Source: Actinoplanes xinjiangensis
GTDB taxonomy: Bacteria; Actinomycetota; Actinomycetes; Mycobacteriales; Micromonosporaceae
Reading direction: 5' to 3'
Length of the DNA: 64,000 bases
Assembly: GCF_003148685.1 (NCBI RefSeq)
Contig: NZ_QGGR01000001.1
Span: 682,001 to 746,000, forward strand
A program made the translations under genes and the position numbers. The notes below the pieces were generated by a model. The model was not told the DNA's origin. It was given only the letters and a program-made list of their open reading frames with translations, and ran no database searches. Shown here piece by piece: positions 8,546 to 18,448 of the stretch (positions are counted from its first letter, which is position 1; every line of letters starts with the position of its first letter).

Positions 8546-10028
8546 CACCGCCCGGCAGCACCCGCCGGATCAGGGGCCACGCCAGGATGATCAGGACGAT
8601 CGTATAGACCACGTACGACACCGCGCCGCCGAGCAGGCCGGACAGGTCGCCGCCGGAGAGCTGCAACGCCATCCGGCCCTGCCGTTCGGCCAGCGGCCCG
8701 AGGATGACACCGACGATCAGTGGCAGCACCGGCAGTCCGAAGCGGCGCATCGCGAACCCGAGCAGGCCCAGGGTGAGCAGCAGGAACAGGTCGAACGGCT
8801 GGGCGTTGACGGCGTAGGCGCCCATCGAGGCGAAGAAGACGATCCCGGCGTACAGATAGGGCCTCGGGATCCGCAGCAGGCGGGCCCACGCCGGCGCCAG
8901 CGGCAGGTTGAGCAGCAGGAGCATCAGGTTGCCGACGAACAGGCTGGCGATCAGCGTCCACACCAGGGTCGCCTCGCGTTCCAGCAGCAGCGGGCCGGGC
9001 TGGATGCCGTAGGTCTGGAAGGCCGCCAGCATGACCGCGGCCGTGGCGTTGGTGGGCAGCCCGAGCGCGAGCATCGGCACGAGCGTCCCGGCCGCGGAGG
9101 CGTTGTTGGCGGCCTCCGGCCCGGCCACGCCCTCGATGGCGCCCTTCCCGAACTCCTCCGGATGCCGGCTGAGGCGTTTCTCCAGGGCGTAGGAGAGGAA
9201 GGTGGGCAGCTCGGCGCCACCGGCCGGCATCACCCCGAACGGGAAACCGAGGCCGGTGCCGCGCAGCCACGGCTTCCAGGAGCGGCGCCAGTCGTCGCGG
9301 CCCAGCCACGGCTGTCCGACCGGGATCACCTCGACCGGGCGGCGGCGCAGGTGGGCGGCCACCCACAGGGTCTCCCCGACGGCGAAGATGCCGACCGCCA
9401 CCACGATCACGTCGATGCCGTCGGCGAGCTGCGGGATGTCCATGGTGAGGCGGGGCTGGCCGGTCACCCGGTCGATGCCGACCAGGCCGATGACCAGACC
9501 GAGCAGCAGGGCGGAGAAGCCGCGGACCCGGGACGAGCCGAGGACGGCGCTGACCGCGATGAACCCGAGGATCATGATGGCCAGGTAGTCGGGGGCGCCC
9601 AGGTCGATCGCGAACGCCACCATGACCGGGGTGATCAGCACCAGCAGCAGGGTGCCGATCAGGCCGGCGACGAACGAGCCGATCGCGGCGGTGGCCAGCG
9701 CCTGTGCGGCCCGGCCGGAGCGGGCCATCTTGTTGCCCTCGATCGCGGTGACCACCGAGGACGACTCGCCGGGGGTGTTGAGCAGGATCGAGGTGGTGGA
9801 GCCGCCGTACATGCCGCCGTAGAAGATGCCGGCGAACATGATGAAGGCCTGCGTCGGCTCCAGCCCGTAGGTGAGCGGCAGCAGCAGGGCGACGGTCATC
9901 GCCGAGCCGATGCCGGGCAGCACGCCGACCGCGGTGCCGACCGTGACGCCGATCAACGCGACCAGCAGGTTCATCGGCGTGAGGACGTGCCCGAAGCCGT
10001 CCAGCAGCTGGGTCAGGTCGTTGATCAC
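8502..10028 (-). CDS. tctA: Tripartite tricarboxylate transporter permease, large subunit TctA
   Basis: A 508-residue inner membrane protein with about eleven hydrophobic segments and the TctA signatures [18 protein letters not shown] (near 40), [20 protein letters not shown] (near 70) and [17 protein letters not shown] (near 310). It forms the channel of a secondary transporter driven by an ion gradient and fed by a binding protein. It is the last gene of tctC-tctB-tctA: its ATG overlaps the TctB stop by 4 bp (ATGA). The 3' end overlaps the opposite-strand hydrolase gene (8502-8545). Substrate is probably citrate or another tri/dicarboxylate, by family. Confidence 0.93.
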   Translation of the reverse strand: MINDLTQLLDGFGHVLTPMNLLVALIGVTVGTAVGVLPGIGSAMTVALLLPLTYGLEPTQAFIMFAGIFYGGMYGGSTTSILLNTPGESSSVVTAIEGNKMARSGRAAQALATAAIGSFVAGLIGTLLLVLITPVMVAFAIDLGAPDYLAIMILGFIAVSAVLGSSRVRGFSALLLGLVIGLVGIDRVTGQPRLTMDIPQLADGIDVIVVAVGIFAVGETLWVAAHLRRRPVEVIPVGQPWLGRDDWRRSWKPWLRGTGLGFPFGVMPAGGAELPTFLSYALEKRLSRHPEEFGKGAIEGVAGPEAANNASAAGTLVPMLALGLPTNATAAVMLAAFQTYGIQPGPLLLEREATLVWTLIASLFVGNLMLLLLNLPLAPAWARLLRIPRPYLYAGIVFFASMGAYAVNAQPFDLFLLLTLGLLGFAMRRFGLPVLPLIVGVILGPLAERQGRMALQLSGGDLSGLLGGAVSYVVYTIVLIILAWPLIRRVLPGGVSNRRGRTPAVPRP

Positions 10029-10588
10029 AGGATTCCTTGCAGTATTCCGGCGGGCAGGTTCACACCGAGGCCGATGGCGAACCCGTAGAAGGTGATCAGC
10101 GCCATCGCGATCGCGACCGCGGCGGTGAGCAGGTGCCGGCGGGCGCCGAGAGCGAACGCGGTGGACCAGAACAGCAGGGATCCGCTGATCACCCAGCCGA
10201 GCGGCTCGATCAGGACCGCGTTGACGGCGAACGCGAGCGCCACCAGCAGGACGGTGCGCCAGTCGATCGACGAGGTGGGGTCGACGTCCTCGCCGCCCTC
10301 CGGTTCGCCGTGGCCGCCGCGGGCCACGTCGATCGCGTAGACGACGGCGGCGATCAGCAGCAGCGCACCGAGCAGGATCGGCACCGGGCGCGGGCCGATC
10401 GGGTCGTTGCTACTGGTGGCGCTGCCGGTGCCGAGGGCGTCGAGGAGGACGAGGACGCCGGCCAGGGCCAGGAACGCGCACATGCCGTACTGCGCGCGGT
10501 CCCGGCCCCGGCCGCCCGCCGGAGGAGGGGCCTTCTCCGGCGAGCCGGTCGGCGGCTGGATCGCCGCATCGCTCGCGGGCTCGGTCAT
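10025..10588 (-). CDS. tctB: Tripartite tricarboxylate transporter small membrane subunit TctB
   Basis: A 187-residue protein with four hydrophobic helices (about 36-51, 69-86, 111-130 and 132-180) after a proline-rich cytoplasmic N-terminus. Size, topology and position between tctC and tctA identify it as TctB, the small membrane subunit. A longer reading frame extends upstream through tctC and is not coding. The ATG at 10588 overlaps the tctC stop by 4 bp, and its own stop overlaps the tctA start by 4 bp. Translation of the three genes is therefore likely coupled. Confidence 0.9.
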   Translation of the reverse strand: MTEPASDAAIQPPTGSPEKAPPPAGGRGRDRAQYGMCAFLALAGVLVLLDALGTGSATSSNDPIGPRPVPILLGALLLIAAVVYAIDVARGGHGEPEGGEDVDPTSSIDWRTVLLVALAFAVNAVLIEPLGWVISGSLLFWSTAFALGARRHLLTAAVAIAMALITFYGFAIGLGVNLPAGILQGIL

Positions 10589-11583
10589 GCCAGGCCGAGC
10601 CCGGTCAGGATGTCGGCGACCGCCTTGTCCTGGTCGGTGAGGAACGTGGCGAACTGGTCGCCGGTGACGAATGCGTCGGTCCAGCCGTGTTTGGCCAGCT
10701 CGGCACGCCAGGCGTCGGTGCCGTGCATCTTCGTCAGGGCGTCGATCCAGGTCTGCCGGTCGGCGTCGGTGATACCGGGCGGGGCGACGATGCCGCGCCA
10801 GTTGGTGAAGATCAGGTCGACGCCGGACTCCTTGAGCGTGGGCACGTCGGCGACCGCGTCGATGCGCTTGTCGCTGGTGACCGCCAGGACGCGTACCTGA
10901 CCGGCCTCGACCTGGTCGAGGAACTCGCCGACGCCGCTCGCGCCGAATGCGATCTTGCCGCCGAGGACCGCCGGGAGCAGCTCGCCGCCGCCGTCGTAGG
11001 AGACGTAGCTGACCTGCCGGGCGTCGATGCCGACGGCCTGGGCCAGCTGCATGGGCAGCAGGTGGTCGGGACCGCCGGGCGACGAGCCGCCGCCGACGGC
11101 GAGCTTCTTCGGGTCCGCCTTCCAGGCCGTCACCAGGTCGGTGATGGTGCGGTACGGCGAGTCCTTGGCCACCACGATCGCGCCGGGCTCCTCGATCACC
11201 TTGGCCAGCGGGGTGGTCTCGGTGAGTTTCGCCGGGGACTTCTGCGTGTACGAGGCCCCGACGACGCCGAGGCCCATCTGCATGGCGAGCTTGCCGTTGC
11301 CCTTCTCGTTGACGGTCCGTTGCAGGCCGACCGTGCCGCCGGCGCCGGACAGGTTGAAGACCTCGACACCGGAGGCGATCTTGTCGTCCTCCATGATCTT
11401 GGCGATGCTGCGGGCGGTGGTGTCGTAGCCGCCGCCCGGGCTGTTCGGCACCATCAGCCGCAGCCCGGCGACCGGACCGCCGTCCGCGCCGCCACCTTTG
11501 TCCGCGGTCGCACCGCAACCGCCCGCCGCCAGCACCGTCACGGCGGCGGCCATGCCCAGGAAAGCCCTGGCCAGAGATTTCAT
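10585..11583 (-). CDS. tctC: Tripartite tricarboxylate transporter substrate-binding lipoprotein TctC
   Basis: The ATG at 11583 gives 332 residues with a lipoprotein signal: MKSLARAFLGM... ending in a lipobox around AAGGC, so the Cys near residue 23 should be lipidated. The mature protein has the Bug/TctC fold: PNSPGGGYDTTAR, SGAGG near 80, GGSSPGGPDH near 165 and the NWRG...PPG motif near 265. It would capture carboxylates outside the cell and deliver them to TctAB. It is the first gene of the operon and is divergent from a citrate-type sensor kinase. A weak AAAGAG ribosome site precedes it. Confidence 0.92.
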   Translation of the reverse strand: MKSLARAFLGMAAAVTVLAAGGCGATADKGGGADGGPVAGLRLMVPNSPGGGYDTTARSIAKIMEDDKIASGVEVFNLSGAGGTVGLQRTVNEKGNGKLAMQMGLGVVGASYTQKSPAKLTETTPLAKVIEEPGAIVVAKDSPYRTITDLVTAWKADPKKLAVGGGSSPGGPDHLLPMQLAQAVGIDARQVSYVSYDGGGELLPAVLGGKIAFGASGVGEFLDQVEAGQVRVLAVTSDKRIDAVADVPTLKESGVDLIFTNWRGIVAPPGITDADRQTWIDALTKMHGTDAWRAELAKHGWTDAFVTGDQFATFLTDQDKAVADILTGLGLA

Positions 11584-11652
11584 CGCGGTTTCTCTTTCGT
11601 TTCGTCGATGTCCAGCGCGATGATGGTGGCCCTTCGGCGGCTGCCGGGTCTG

Positions 11653-11668
11653 CGTTGTGACTACAACG
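11653..11668. promoter_or_regulatory. Palindrome in tctC / sensor-kinase divergent region
   Basis: CGTTGT-GACT-ACAACG is a 6-bp inverted repeat with a 4-bp centre, located 16-31 bp before the kinase start and about 70 bp upstream of tctC. It is the best candidate in this 100-bp gap for the binding site of the downstream response regulator. Binding is an inference. Confidence 0.4.
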
Positions 11669-11683
11669 GAGGTTGAGTTAATT

Positions 11684-13303
11684 GTGGTCGTGACGTTCCG
11701 CCGGACCACGCTTGCCGGCCAACTTCTCGCCCTCCAGGTGACGATCATCCTGGTCGTGCTGGTGGCGGTGGCGGCGCTGACGCTGGCCCAGTCGGCGGCC
11801 GCGTTCAGCAGCGTCGAGGGCCGGCGGGTGGCGGCACTCGCCGAGCAACTGGCCGACAGCCCGCTCGTCCGGGACCGGCTGCCCCGGCCCGCACCGGGCG
11901 AGACGCTGGCGCCGCTGGTACAGACCGTGCGTACCCAGTCCGACGTCACGTCGGTGACCATCGCCGACGCCCGCGGCATCGTGGTCAGCTCGACCGACCC
12001 GATCCTGGTGCGCACCCTCCTGCCGCTCGGCGACCCGGGCGTGGCCGAGGGCCGCGGCTGGTCCGGTGAACTGGTCGTCGACGGCTCCCGGGAACTGGTG
12101 GCGCAGGTGCCGGTGCTGAGCGCCGAGCCGGGCACCCTCGGGCAGCGGCTGGGCACGGTGATGATCGGTGAGCGGTCGCCGACGATCTGGCAGCGGGCCC
12201 GCGACGGTGCCGGGAACCTCGCCATCTACCTGGGGATCGCCAGTCTCGTCGGGATCGCCGGGTCCTGGCTGGAGGCGCGGCGGATCAAGCATCAGACGCT
12301 CGGGCTGGAGCCGCGGGAGATCGCGGGGCTCGCCGAATACCGGGAGGCGATGCTCTACGGGATCGCCGAGGGGGTGATCGCGCTCGATCCGCAGCATCGC
12401 ATCACGCTGGTCAACGCGGTCGGCCGGACGCTGCTGGACCTGCCCGAGGACGGCGCCGGCCGCAGCCTCGCCGAGCTGGGCATCGACGGCCGGCTGCACG
12501 ATGTGCTGACCGGGGGCGCCGAGGGCGAACGCGACGAGGTGGTGGTCCGCGGCGGGCGGGTGCTGGTGATGAACCGGATGGACGTCACCAAGGACGGGCG
12601 CCGGCTGGGCTCGGTGACCACCTTGCGGGACCGGACCGAACTGGCGCGGCTGGAGCGGGAGATGGGATCGTTCCGCAGCACGACGGAGGTGCTGCGGGCG
12701 CAGGCGCACGAGTTCGCCAACCAGCTGCACACCATCTCCGGGCTGATCCAGATCCGCGACTACGACGAGGTGGTGCGTTACGTGAACGCGCTGGCCCGGC
12801 ACCGCGAGTCGCTCGATCTCACGCTGACCAGCCGGATCCACGACACGGCGGTGGCGGCGCTGCTGATGGCGAAGTCGGCGCAGGCCGCCGAGCGCCGGGT
12901 ACGGCTGCGCATCTCCGAGAGCACCCATCTGGGCCGGCTGTCCGCGGACCGGTCGGCGGACGTCGCCACGGTCGTCGGCAACCTGGTCGACAACGCGGTC
13001 GACGCGGCCGCGGCCGGCGACCCGGAACGGGACGCGTGGGTGGAGGTCGAGCTGCGCCAGGACACCACGGCCGTGGAGATCGTGGTCCGCGACTCCGGGC
13101 CGGGCGTGGCACCGGAACTGGCGCAGGAGGTGTTCTCGCACGGGTTCACCACGAAGGCGGCCCAGGGTGGCGAACGCGGCATCGGGCTGGCGCTGACCCG
13201 GCTGATCTGCAAACGTCACGGTGGCGAGGTGGCCGTCACGAACACGCCGGACGGGGCGATGTTCACCGCCCGGCTGACCGTCCCGGAGAGGGTTGCCCCA
13301 TGA
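11684..13303 (+). CDS. Sensor histidine kinase, CitA/DcuS type
   Basis: The GTG at 11684 is preferred because GGAGG (11668-11672) lies 11 bases upstream; another GTG at 11657 is in frame but lies before that site. The protein (539 aa) has a first TM helix (about 12-35), an extracytoplasmic sensory domain, a second TM (about 178-195), a PAS-like domain (about 215-320) and a SpoOB-type dimerisation segment with H342 in AQAHEFANQLHTISGL, the phospho-acceptor. A C-terminal HATPase domain follows (NLVDNAVDAA, DSGPGV, GGERGIGLAL). CitA/DcuS kinases sense citrate or C4-dicarboxylates in the periplasm. Position opposite tctCBA makes it the probable regulator of that transporter. Confidence 0.9.
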   Translation: MVVTFRRTTLAGQLLALQVTIILVVLVAVAALTLAQSAAAFSSVEGRRVAALAEQLADSPLVRDRLPRPAPGETLAPLVQTVRTQSDVTSVTIADARGIVVSSTDPILVRTLLPLGDPGVAEGRGWSGELVVDGSRELVAQVPVLSAEPGTLGQRLGTVMIGERSPTIWQRARDGAGNLAIYLGIASLVGIAGSWLEARRIKHQTLGLEPREIAGLAEYREAMLYGIAEGVIALDPQHRITLVNAVGRTLLDLPEDGAGRSLAELGIDGRLHDVLTGGAEGERDEVVVRGGRVLVMNRMDVTKDGRRLGSVTTLRDRTELARLEREMGSFRSTTEVLRAQAHEFANQLHTISGLIQIRDYDEVVRYVNALARHRESLDLTLTSRIHDTAVAALLMAKSAQAAERRVRLRISESTHLGRLSADRSADVATVVGNLVDNAVDAAAAGDPERDAWVEVELRQDTTAVEIVVRDSGPGVAPELAQEVFSHGFTTKAAQGGERGIGLALTRLICKRHGGEVAVTNTPDGAMFTARLTVPERVAP

Positions 13304-13977
13304 TCGGCGTCCTGGTCGTCGACGACGACTTCATGGTGTCGCGCATCCATCGCGGCTTCGTCGAGCAGGTGCCCGGCTTCCAGGTCGTCGGCACCGCGCA
13401 CACCGGGCAGGAGGCCGTCGACGCGGCCACGCGGCTCGCGCCCGACCTGATCCTGCTCGACCTCTACCTGCCGGACATGTTCGGACTCGACGTCGTGGTG
13501 CGGCTGCGGGCCGCCGGTCAGGACTGCGACGTCATGGTCATCACCGCCGCCAAGGAGGCCGACGCGGTCCGCGGGGCGGTCCGGCACGGGGTGGTCAACT
13601 ACCTGCTCAAACCGTTCGGCGTCGACGACCTGCGACAGCGGCTGGAGCAGTACGCGCGGCGCCGGAGCGGACTCGACGGGGTACGGGTGCGCGATCAGGC
13701 CGACGTGGACCGGGCGCTCGCCCGCGCGTCCACGCCCGGCCTGGCCACCGGGCTGCCCAAGGGGCTGAGCCCGGAGACGGCGCGGCTGGTCGAGCAGGCG
13801 CTGCGGTCGGCGGCCGAGACCCTGTCCGCGGCCGAGTGCGCCGACCGGATCGGGATCTCCCGGGTCAGCGCCCGGCGGTACCTGGAGCATCTGCGCGACA
13901 GCGGGCGGGCCGAGGTGCGGCTGCGCTACGCGGTGCCCGGACGCCCGGAGCACCGGTACCGGTGGGTCGGCTCCTGA
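13300..13977 (+). CDS. Response regulator, CitB/DcuR type
   Basis: A 225-residue protein whose ATG overlaps the kinase stop by 4 bp. The receiver domain has D9/D10, phospho-acceptor D54 (LILLDLYLPD), T82 and K104 (YLLKPFG). A linker leads to a C-terminal helix-turn-helix (AAECADRIGISRVSARRYLEHL, about 178-198), as in CitB/DcuR/MalR regulators. Phosphorylated by the adjacent kinase, it should activate the divergent tctCBA operon when the cognate carboxylate is present. Confidence 0.92.
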   Translation: MIGVLVVDDDFMVSRIHRGFVEQVPGFQVVGTAHTGQEAVDAATRLAPDLILLDLYLPDMFGLDVVVRLRAAGQDCDVMVITAAKEADAVRGAVRHGVVNYLLKPFGVDDLRQRLEQYARRRSGLDGVRVRDQADVDRALARASTPGLATGLPKGLSPETARLVEQALRSAAETLSAAECADRIGISRVSARRYLEHLRDSGRAEVRLRYAVPGRPEHRYRWVGS

Positions 13978-13992
13978 CGAGGCCTCTTGCGG

Positions 13993-14907
13993 TCAGGCGG
14001 GGCGGGTGGCCGTACCCGAAGAGGCCTGCTGTTCGAGGAGGTCGCGGAAGGCGCGGGCGGCGGGTGAGGCGGCGCCTGCGGTGCGCTGGGCCGTGAAGAT
14101 CGTGCGGCGCGGGGATCCGGCGAGCGGCAGCAGCCTCGCGGAGGTCTCCCGGCCGGCCCAGATCAGGTCGGGGATGAGGGCGACCGCGTTGCCCGACTCG
14201 ACCAGGCGCATGTGGGCCTGGAGGTCGGCGGTCTCGTAGCGGACGTCGGGCTCGAAGCCGGCGACGCGGCAGGCCTGCTCGGCGAAGTGGCGGGAGGCGG
14301 CGCCGCGCGGCTCCATCACCCACGGCATGTGGCGGGCCGTGTCGAGCGAGTCGACGGGGCGCAGGGACTCCGCCTCCGCGGGCAGGGCCAGGCGGATCGC
14401 GTCGGTGGTCAGGTCGCGCCGGTCGAGGCCGGGATGGTGTGGCGCGGCGTGCGCCGGGTACTGCTCAGCGATGACCATGTCGAAGTCGCGGGCCCACGTC
14501 TCGCGCAGCGCCTCCTCGGGTTCGCGCTGGACCATCTCGACACGGACGTCGGGGTAACGCTGGGCCATCGCGCGGAGGGTGGTGGGCATGAAGGCGAGCG
14601 CGGCGGACTGGAAGACGGCGACCCGGACCCGGCCGGTGACCCGGGTCGCGGCGGCCTGGAGGCGGGCCTCGGCGCGCTCCAGAGTGTCCAGGACCTCGGC
14701 CACCGACGCGACCAGCACCTCGGCCTGCGGGGTGAGCTGGACCCGGCGGCCGGCCTTGCGCAGCAGCTGGGTGCCGGCCTCCTTCTCCAGCTGGCTGAGC
14801 TGCTGGCTGACCGCGGAGGGGGTGAAGTTGAGCGCCTCGGCGACCGCCGCGATGGTGCCCCGGACGGCCAGCTCCCGGAGCAGGATCAGACGGCGGATCT
14901 CCAGCAT
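13993..14907 (-). CDS. LysR family transcriptional regulator, probably of putA
   Basis: A 304-residue LysR protein with an N-terminal winged HTH (residues 1-60; AVAEALNFTPSAVSQQLSQLEKE) and a C-terminal periplasmic-binding-like effector domain. It is divergent from putA with a 103-bp gap that carries two kinds of repeat. PutA lacks the N-terminal ribbon-helix-helix domain that lets the enterobacterial protein repress itself, so a separate regulator is needed; this one is the obvious candidate. Proline as co-inducer is inferred. Confidence 0.88.
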   Translation of the reverse strand: MLEIRRLILLRELAVRGTIAAVAEALNFTPSAVSQQLSQLEKEAGTQLLRKAGRRVQLTPQAEVLVASVAEVLDTLERAEARLQAAATRVTGRVRVAVFQSAALAFMPTTLRAMAQRYPDVRVEMVQREPEEALRETWARDFDMVIAEQYPAHAAPHHPGLDRRDLTTDAIRLALPAEAESLRPVDSLDTARHMPWVMEPRGAASRHFAEQACRVAGFEPDVRYETADLQAHMRLVESGNAVALIPDLIWAGRETSARLLPLAGSPRRTIFTAQRTAGAASPAARAFRDLLEQQASSGTATRPA

Positions 14908-14916
14908 CCCATTACG

Positions 14917-14954
14917 TTAGCTGAACTTAAGTGCATCGCTAATAAAGCATCGCT
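14917..14954. promoter_or_regulatory. LysR-type operator region upstream of putA
   Basis: TTAGC (14917-14921) and GCTAA (14938-14942) form an inverted repeat around a perfect ACTTAAGT palindrome (14924-14931). A direct repeat GCATCGCT occurs at 14933-14940 and 14947-14954, 14 bp apart. Upstream recognition site plus activation site is the usual LysR layout, placed here 56-94 bp before the putA start. Confidence 0.55.
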
Positions 14955-15010
14955 TTTCCTTACCTGATACGGGACTGCAGACTGTTGCGCATTACGGAAG
15001 GAGCATCCCG

Positions 15011-18000
15011 ATGTCTGAGATCGCCGAAGAGACGATCGCCCTTGTCCGGCGCTGGCTGCGCGAGGCGGCGTCCGTTCCCGTCGGCGGCTCGGCAGCGCAG
15101 CTCGCCGGTGTTCTCCGCGACCCGAACGGGCTCGCGTTCACCGTCGGCTTCGTGGACGGGGTGATCCGGCCGGAGGACGTCCGGGTCAGCGCACGCAACC
15201 TGTCGGCGCTGTCGCGGAACATCCCGGCATTCCTCCCGGCGCACCTGCGGCTCGCGGTCCGCGCCGGCGGCTTCTTCGCACCGATCGTGCCGGGCGTGGT
15301 GGTCCCGGTCGCCCGCCGCGCCCTGCGTCACATGGTGGGACACCTGATCGTCGACGCGACCGACGCGCGCCTCGGCAGGGCGATCAAGCGGATCAAACGG
15401 CGCAACGTCCGGCTCAACGTCAACCTGCTGGGCGAGGCGGTCCTCGGGCGCGGCGAGGCGGACCAGCGCCTGAAGAGCACCGAGAAGCTCCTGGCCCGGC
15501 CCGACGTCGACTACGTGTCGATCAAGGTGTCGTCGGCGGTCGCCCCGCACAACCCGTGGGCGTTCGACGAGGCCGTCGAGGAGATCGCCGGCAAGCTCCT
15601 ACCGCTGTTCACCCTGGCCGCCGCGCAGCGCAAGTTCGTGAACCTCGACATGGAGGAGTACAAGGACCTCGACCTCACCATCGCGGTCTTCACCCGGCTC
15701 CTCGACCGGCCCGAGCTGCTCGGCCTCGAAGCCGGCATCGTGCTGCAGGCCTACCTCCCGGACGCGCTCAGCGCCATGATCCGCCTTCAGGAGTGGTCCG
15801 CCTCCCGGCGCGAGCGCGGCGGCGCCGGCATCAAGGTGCGCCTGGTCAAGGGCGCCAACCTGCCGATGGAACGGGTCGAGGCCGAGCTGCACGGCTGGCC
15901 GGTGGCGACCTGCGACAGCAAGCAGGCGACCGACACCAACTACAAGCGGGTCCTCGACTACGCCCTGCACCCGGACCGGATCCGTAACGTGCGCCTCGGC
16001 GTGGCCGGGCACAACCTGTTCGACATCGCGTACGCCTGGGTCCTGGCCGGCCGGCGCGACGTCCGCGACGGCATCGAGTTCGAGATGCTCCTCGGCATGG
16101 CCGAGGGCCAGGCCGAGGCGGTCCGGCGTGAGGTCGGCGGTCTGCTGCTCTACACCCCGGTGGTACGCCCGGAGCAGTTCGACGTGGCCATCGCCTACCT
16201 GATCCGCCGTCTCGAAGAGGGCGCGAGCCCCGACAACTTCATGTCCGCGGTGTTCGAACTGCACTCCTCGGCGGAGCTGTTCGCCCGCGAGGAGGCCCGG
16301 TTCCTCGCCTCGCTGGCCGACCTCACCCCGGACGTCCCGCGGCCGAACCGGGTCGAGGACCGGTTCGCCGCCGTCCCGCGGCCGGTCCCCGGAGCGTTCG
16401 CCGGCACCCCCGACACCGACCCGGCCGTCGCCGCCAACCGCGACCGCGTCCGTCAGGTCCTGACCCGGGTCGAGTCGTCCACACTCGGCGTCGACGTGCC
16501 GCGGATCAGCGACCGGGAGCACCTGGACGAGGCCCTGGAGAAGGCGGCCGCCGCGAATTGGGGCGCCGCCGACCGCCGGGCCGTGCTGCACGCCGTCGGT
16601 GACGCCCTGGAGGAGCACCGGTACACGCTGCTCGAGGTGATGGCCGCCGAGGCCGGCAAGACCGTCGACCAGGCCGACCCCGAGGTGTCCGAGGCGATCG
16701 ACTTCGCCCACTACTACGCCGAGCGGGCCTTCGAGCTGAGCCGGACCGACGGCGCCGTCCCGGTCCCGGCCCGGCTCACCCTGGTCACGCCGCCGTGGAA
16801 CTTCCCGGTCGCCATCCCGGCCGGCTCGGTCCTGGCCGCCCTCGCCGCCGGCTCGCCGGTCGTGCTCAAGCCGGCCGGCCCCGCCGAACGCTGCGGCACC
16901 GTCCTGGCCGGCATCCTCCGCGACGCGCTCTCCGCGGCCGGCGCCGACCCGAACCTGGTCACCCTGCTCCAGGTCGACGAGGGCACGCTCGGCCGGGAAC
17001 TGATCGCGCACCCGCTCGTCGACCGGGTCATCCTGACCGGGGCGTACGAGACCGCCGAACTGTTCCGCTCGTTCCGCGCCGACCTGCCGCTGCTCGCCGA
17101 GACCAGCGGCAAGAACGCCATCATCGTCACCCCCAGCGCCGACCTCGACCTGGCCGTCAAGGACGTGGTGTCGTCGGCGTTCGGGCACGCCGGCCAGAAG
17201 TGCTCGGCGGCGTCGCTGGTCGTGCTGGTCGGCAGTGTCGCCCGGTCGCAGCGGTTCCGGACCCAACTGCTGGACGCGGTGTCGTCGCTCGACGTGGGAT
17301 ATCCGGCGGACGCGCGTACCACGATGGGCCCGCTCGTCGAACCGGCCGCCGGGAAGCTGCTCGACGGGCTGACCACCCTCGGTGCCGGCGAGACGTGGCT
17401 GCTCGAACCCCGCAGGCTCGACGACTCGGGCAAGCTGTGGAGCCCCGGGGTCCGCGACGGGGTACGGCGCGGATCGGCCTACCACCGCACCGAGTACTTC
17501 GGCCCGATCCTCGGCATCATGACCGCCGACACCCTGGACGCGGCGATCGACCTCGTCAACGAGGTCGACTACGGCCTGACCTCGGGTCTGCACTCCCTCG
17601 ACGAGGGCGAGATCCGGACCTGGCTCGACCGCGTCCAGGCCGGCAACCTGTACGTCAACCGCGGCATCACCGGCGCCATCGTGCAGCGGCAGCCGTTCGG
17701 CGGCTGGAAGCGCTCGGCGGTCGGTCCCGGCACCAAGGCGGGTGGCCCCAACTACCTGGTCGGCCTCACCGGCTGGGCGCCCCGCCCCGCCACGTCCGCC
17801 GTCGAGATCACGCACCCGGGAGTCCGCGACCTGCTCGCCGACGCCCGCCCGGTGATCGACGCCGGCGCCTTCGCGTCGGTCGAGCGGGCGGCCCGCAGTG
17901 ACGCCGCCTTCGACTTCCGCACCCCCGCGGACGTCACCGGCCTCACCGTGGAACGCAACGTGTTCCGCTACCTGCCGGCGCCGGTCACCGTGCGCCTCGC

Positions 18001-18364
18001 CGACGGCGGCTCGATCGCCGACCTGGTGCGGGTCCTCGCGGCCGGGCTGCTCACCGGCGCCGAGGTGCGGGTCAGCAGTGCGGTCCCGCTGCCGGACGCG
18101 CTGGCCGCGCGCTGCCCCGGCCTCACCGTGGAGGACGACGCGACGTTCGCGGCCGGGCTCACCGCCGGCCGGGTCCGCCTCGTCGGCGGCGACGCGCCGG
18201 CACTGGCCGCCGCCACCGGCGGGCGCCCCGACCTGGCGGTCTGGTCCGGGCCGGTCACCGAGGCGGGACGGGTGGAACTGCTGCCGTTCCTGCGGGAGCA
18301 GGCGATCAGCATCACCGCCCACCGGTTCGGCAACCCGCTGCCCCTGGCCGCCGCCGTCCTCTGA
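15011..18364 (+). CDS. putA: Bifunctional proline dehydrogenase / L-glutamate gamma-semialdehyde dehydrogenase PutA
   Basis: A 1117-residue fusion. Residues ~60-440 are the FAD-dependent proline dehydrogenase barrel (VNLDMEEYKDLDLT, LVKGANLPMERVEAELHGWP, and RLGVAGHNLFDIAYA). Residues ~490-985 are the NAD-dependent aldehyde dehydrogenase: TPPWNFPVAIPAG near 595, general base E697 in LLAETSGKNAI and catalytic C731 in GQKCSAAS. The tail (about 990-1117) is a non-catalytic extension. It oxidises proline to glutamate, channelling pyrroline-5-carboxylate between sites. There is no DNA-binding N-terminus. GGAAGGAG precedes the ATG, and a strong hairpin follows the stop. Confidence 0.96.
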   Translation: MSEIAEETIALVRRWLREAASVPVGGSAAQLAGVLRDPNGLAFTVGFVDGVIRPEDVRVSARNLSALSRNIPAFLPAHLRLAVRAGGFFAPIVPGVVVPVARRALRHMVGHLIVDATDARLGRAIKRIKRRNVRLNVNLLGEAVLGRGEADQRLKSTEKLLARPDVDYVSIKVSSAVAPHNPWAFDEAVEEIAGKLLPLFTLAAAQRKFVNLDMEEYKDLDLTIAVFTRLLDRPELLGLEAGIVLQAYLPDALSAMIRLQEWSASRRERGGAGIKVRLVKGANLPMERVEAELHGWPVATCDSKQATDTNYKRVLDYALHPDRIRNVRLGVAGHNLFDIAYAWVLAGRRDVRDGIEFEMLLGMAEGQAEAVRREVGGLLLYTPVVRPEQFDVAIAYLIRRLEEGASPDNFMSAVFELHSSAELFAREEARFLASLADLTPDVPRPNRVEDRFAAVPRPVPGAFAGTPDTDPAVAANRDRVRQVLTRVESSTLGVDVPRISDREHLDEALEKAAAANWGAADRRAVLHAVGDALEEHRYTLLEVMAAEAGKTVDQADPEVSEAIDFAHYYAERAFELSRTDGAVPVPARLTLVTPPWNFPVAIPAGSVLAALAAGSPVVLKPAGPAERCGTVLAGILRDALSAAGADPNLVTLLQVDEGTLGRELIAHPLVDRVILTGAYETAELFRSFRADLPLLAETSGKNAIIVTPSADLDLAVKDVVSSAFGHAGQKCSAASLVVLVGSVARSQRFRTQLLDAVSSLDVGYPADARTTMGPLVEPAAGKLLDGLTTLGAGETWLLEPRRLDDSGKLWSPGVRDGVRRGSAYHRTEYFGPILGIMTADTLDAAIDLVNEVDYGLTSGLHSLDEGEIRTWLDRVQAGNLYVNRGITGAIVQRQPFGGWKRSAVGPGTKAGGPNYLVGLTGWAPRPATSAVEITHPGVRDLLADARPVIDAGAFASVERAARSDAAFDFRTPADVTGLTVERNVFRYLPAPVTVRLADGGSIADLVRVLAAGLLTGAEVRVSSAVPLPDALAARCPGLTVEDDATFAAGLTAGRVRLVGGDAPALAAATGGRPDLAVWSGPVTEAGRVELLPFLREQAISITAHRFGNPLPLAAAVL

Positions 18365-18379
18365 CGATTCTCATCCGGT

Positions 18380-18413
18380 ACGCCCTCCGCGCCCACACCG
18401 GCGCGGAGGGCGT
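18380..18413 (+). terminator. Hairpin terminator after putA
   Basis: A perfect 14-bp stem (ACGCCCTCCGCGCC / GGCGCGGAGGGCGT) with a 6-nt loop, followed by TTTC, begins 15 bp after the putA stop. Because it is symmetrical and lies between convergent genes, it may also serve the opposing isoprenyl synthase gene. Confidence 0.8.
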
Positions 18414-18448
18414 TTCACGTCGCCACGGCTCGCGGACCGGTCGCGGGG

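Noticed and set aside
15599..18322. A 907-codon open frame antisense to putA
   Set aside because: Shadow of putA; no recognisable domain, and PutA motifs cover the same DNA in the other sense.
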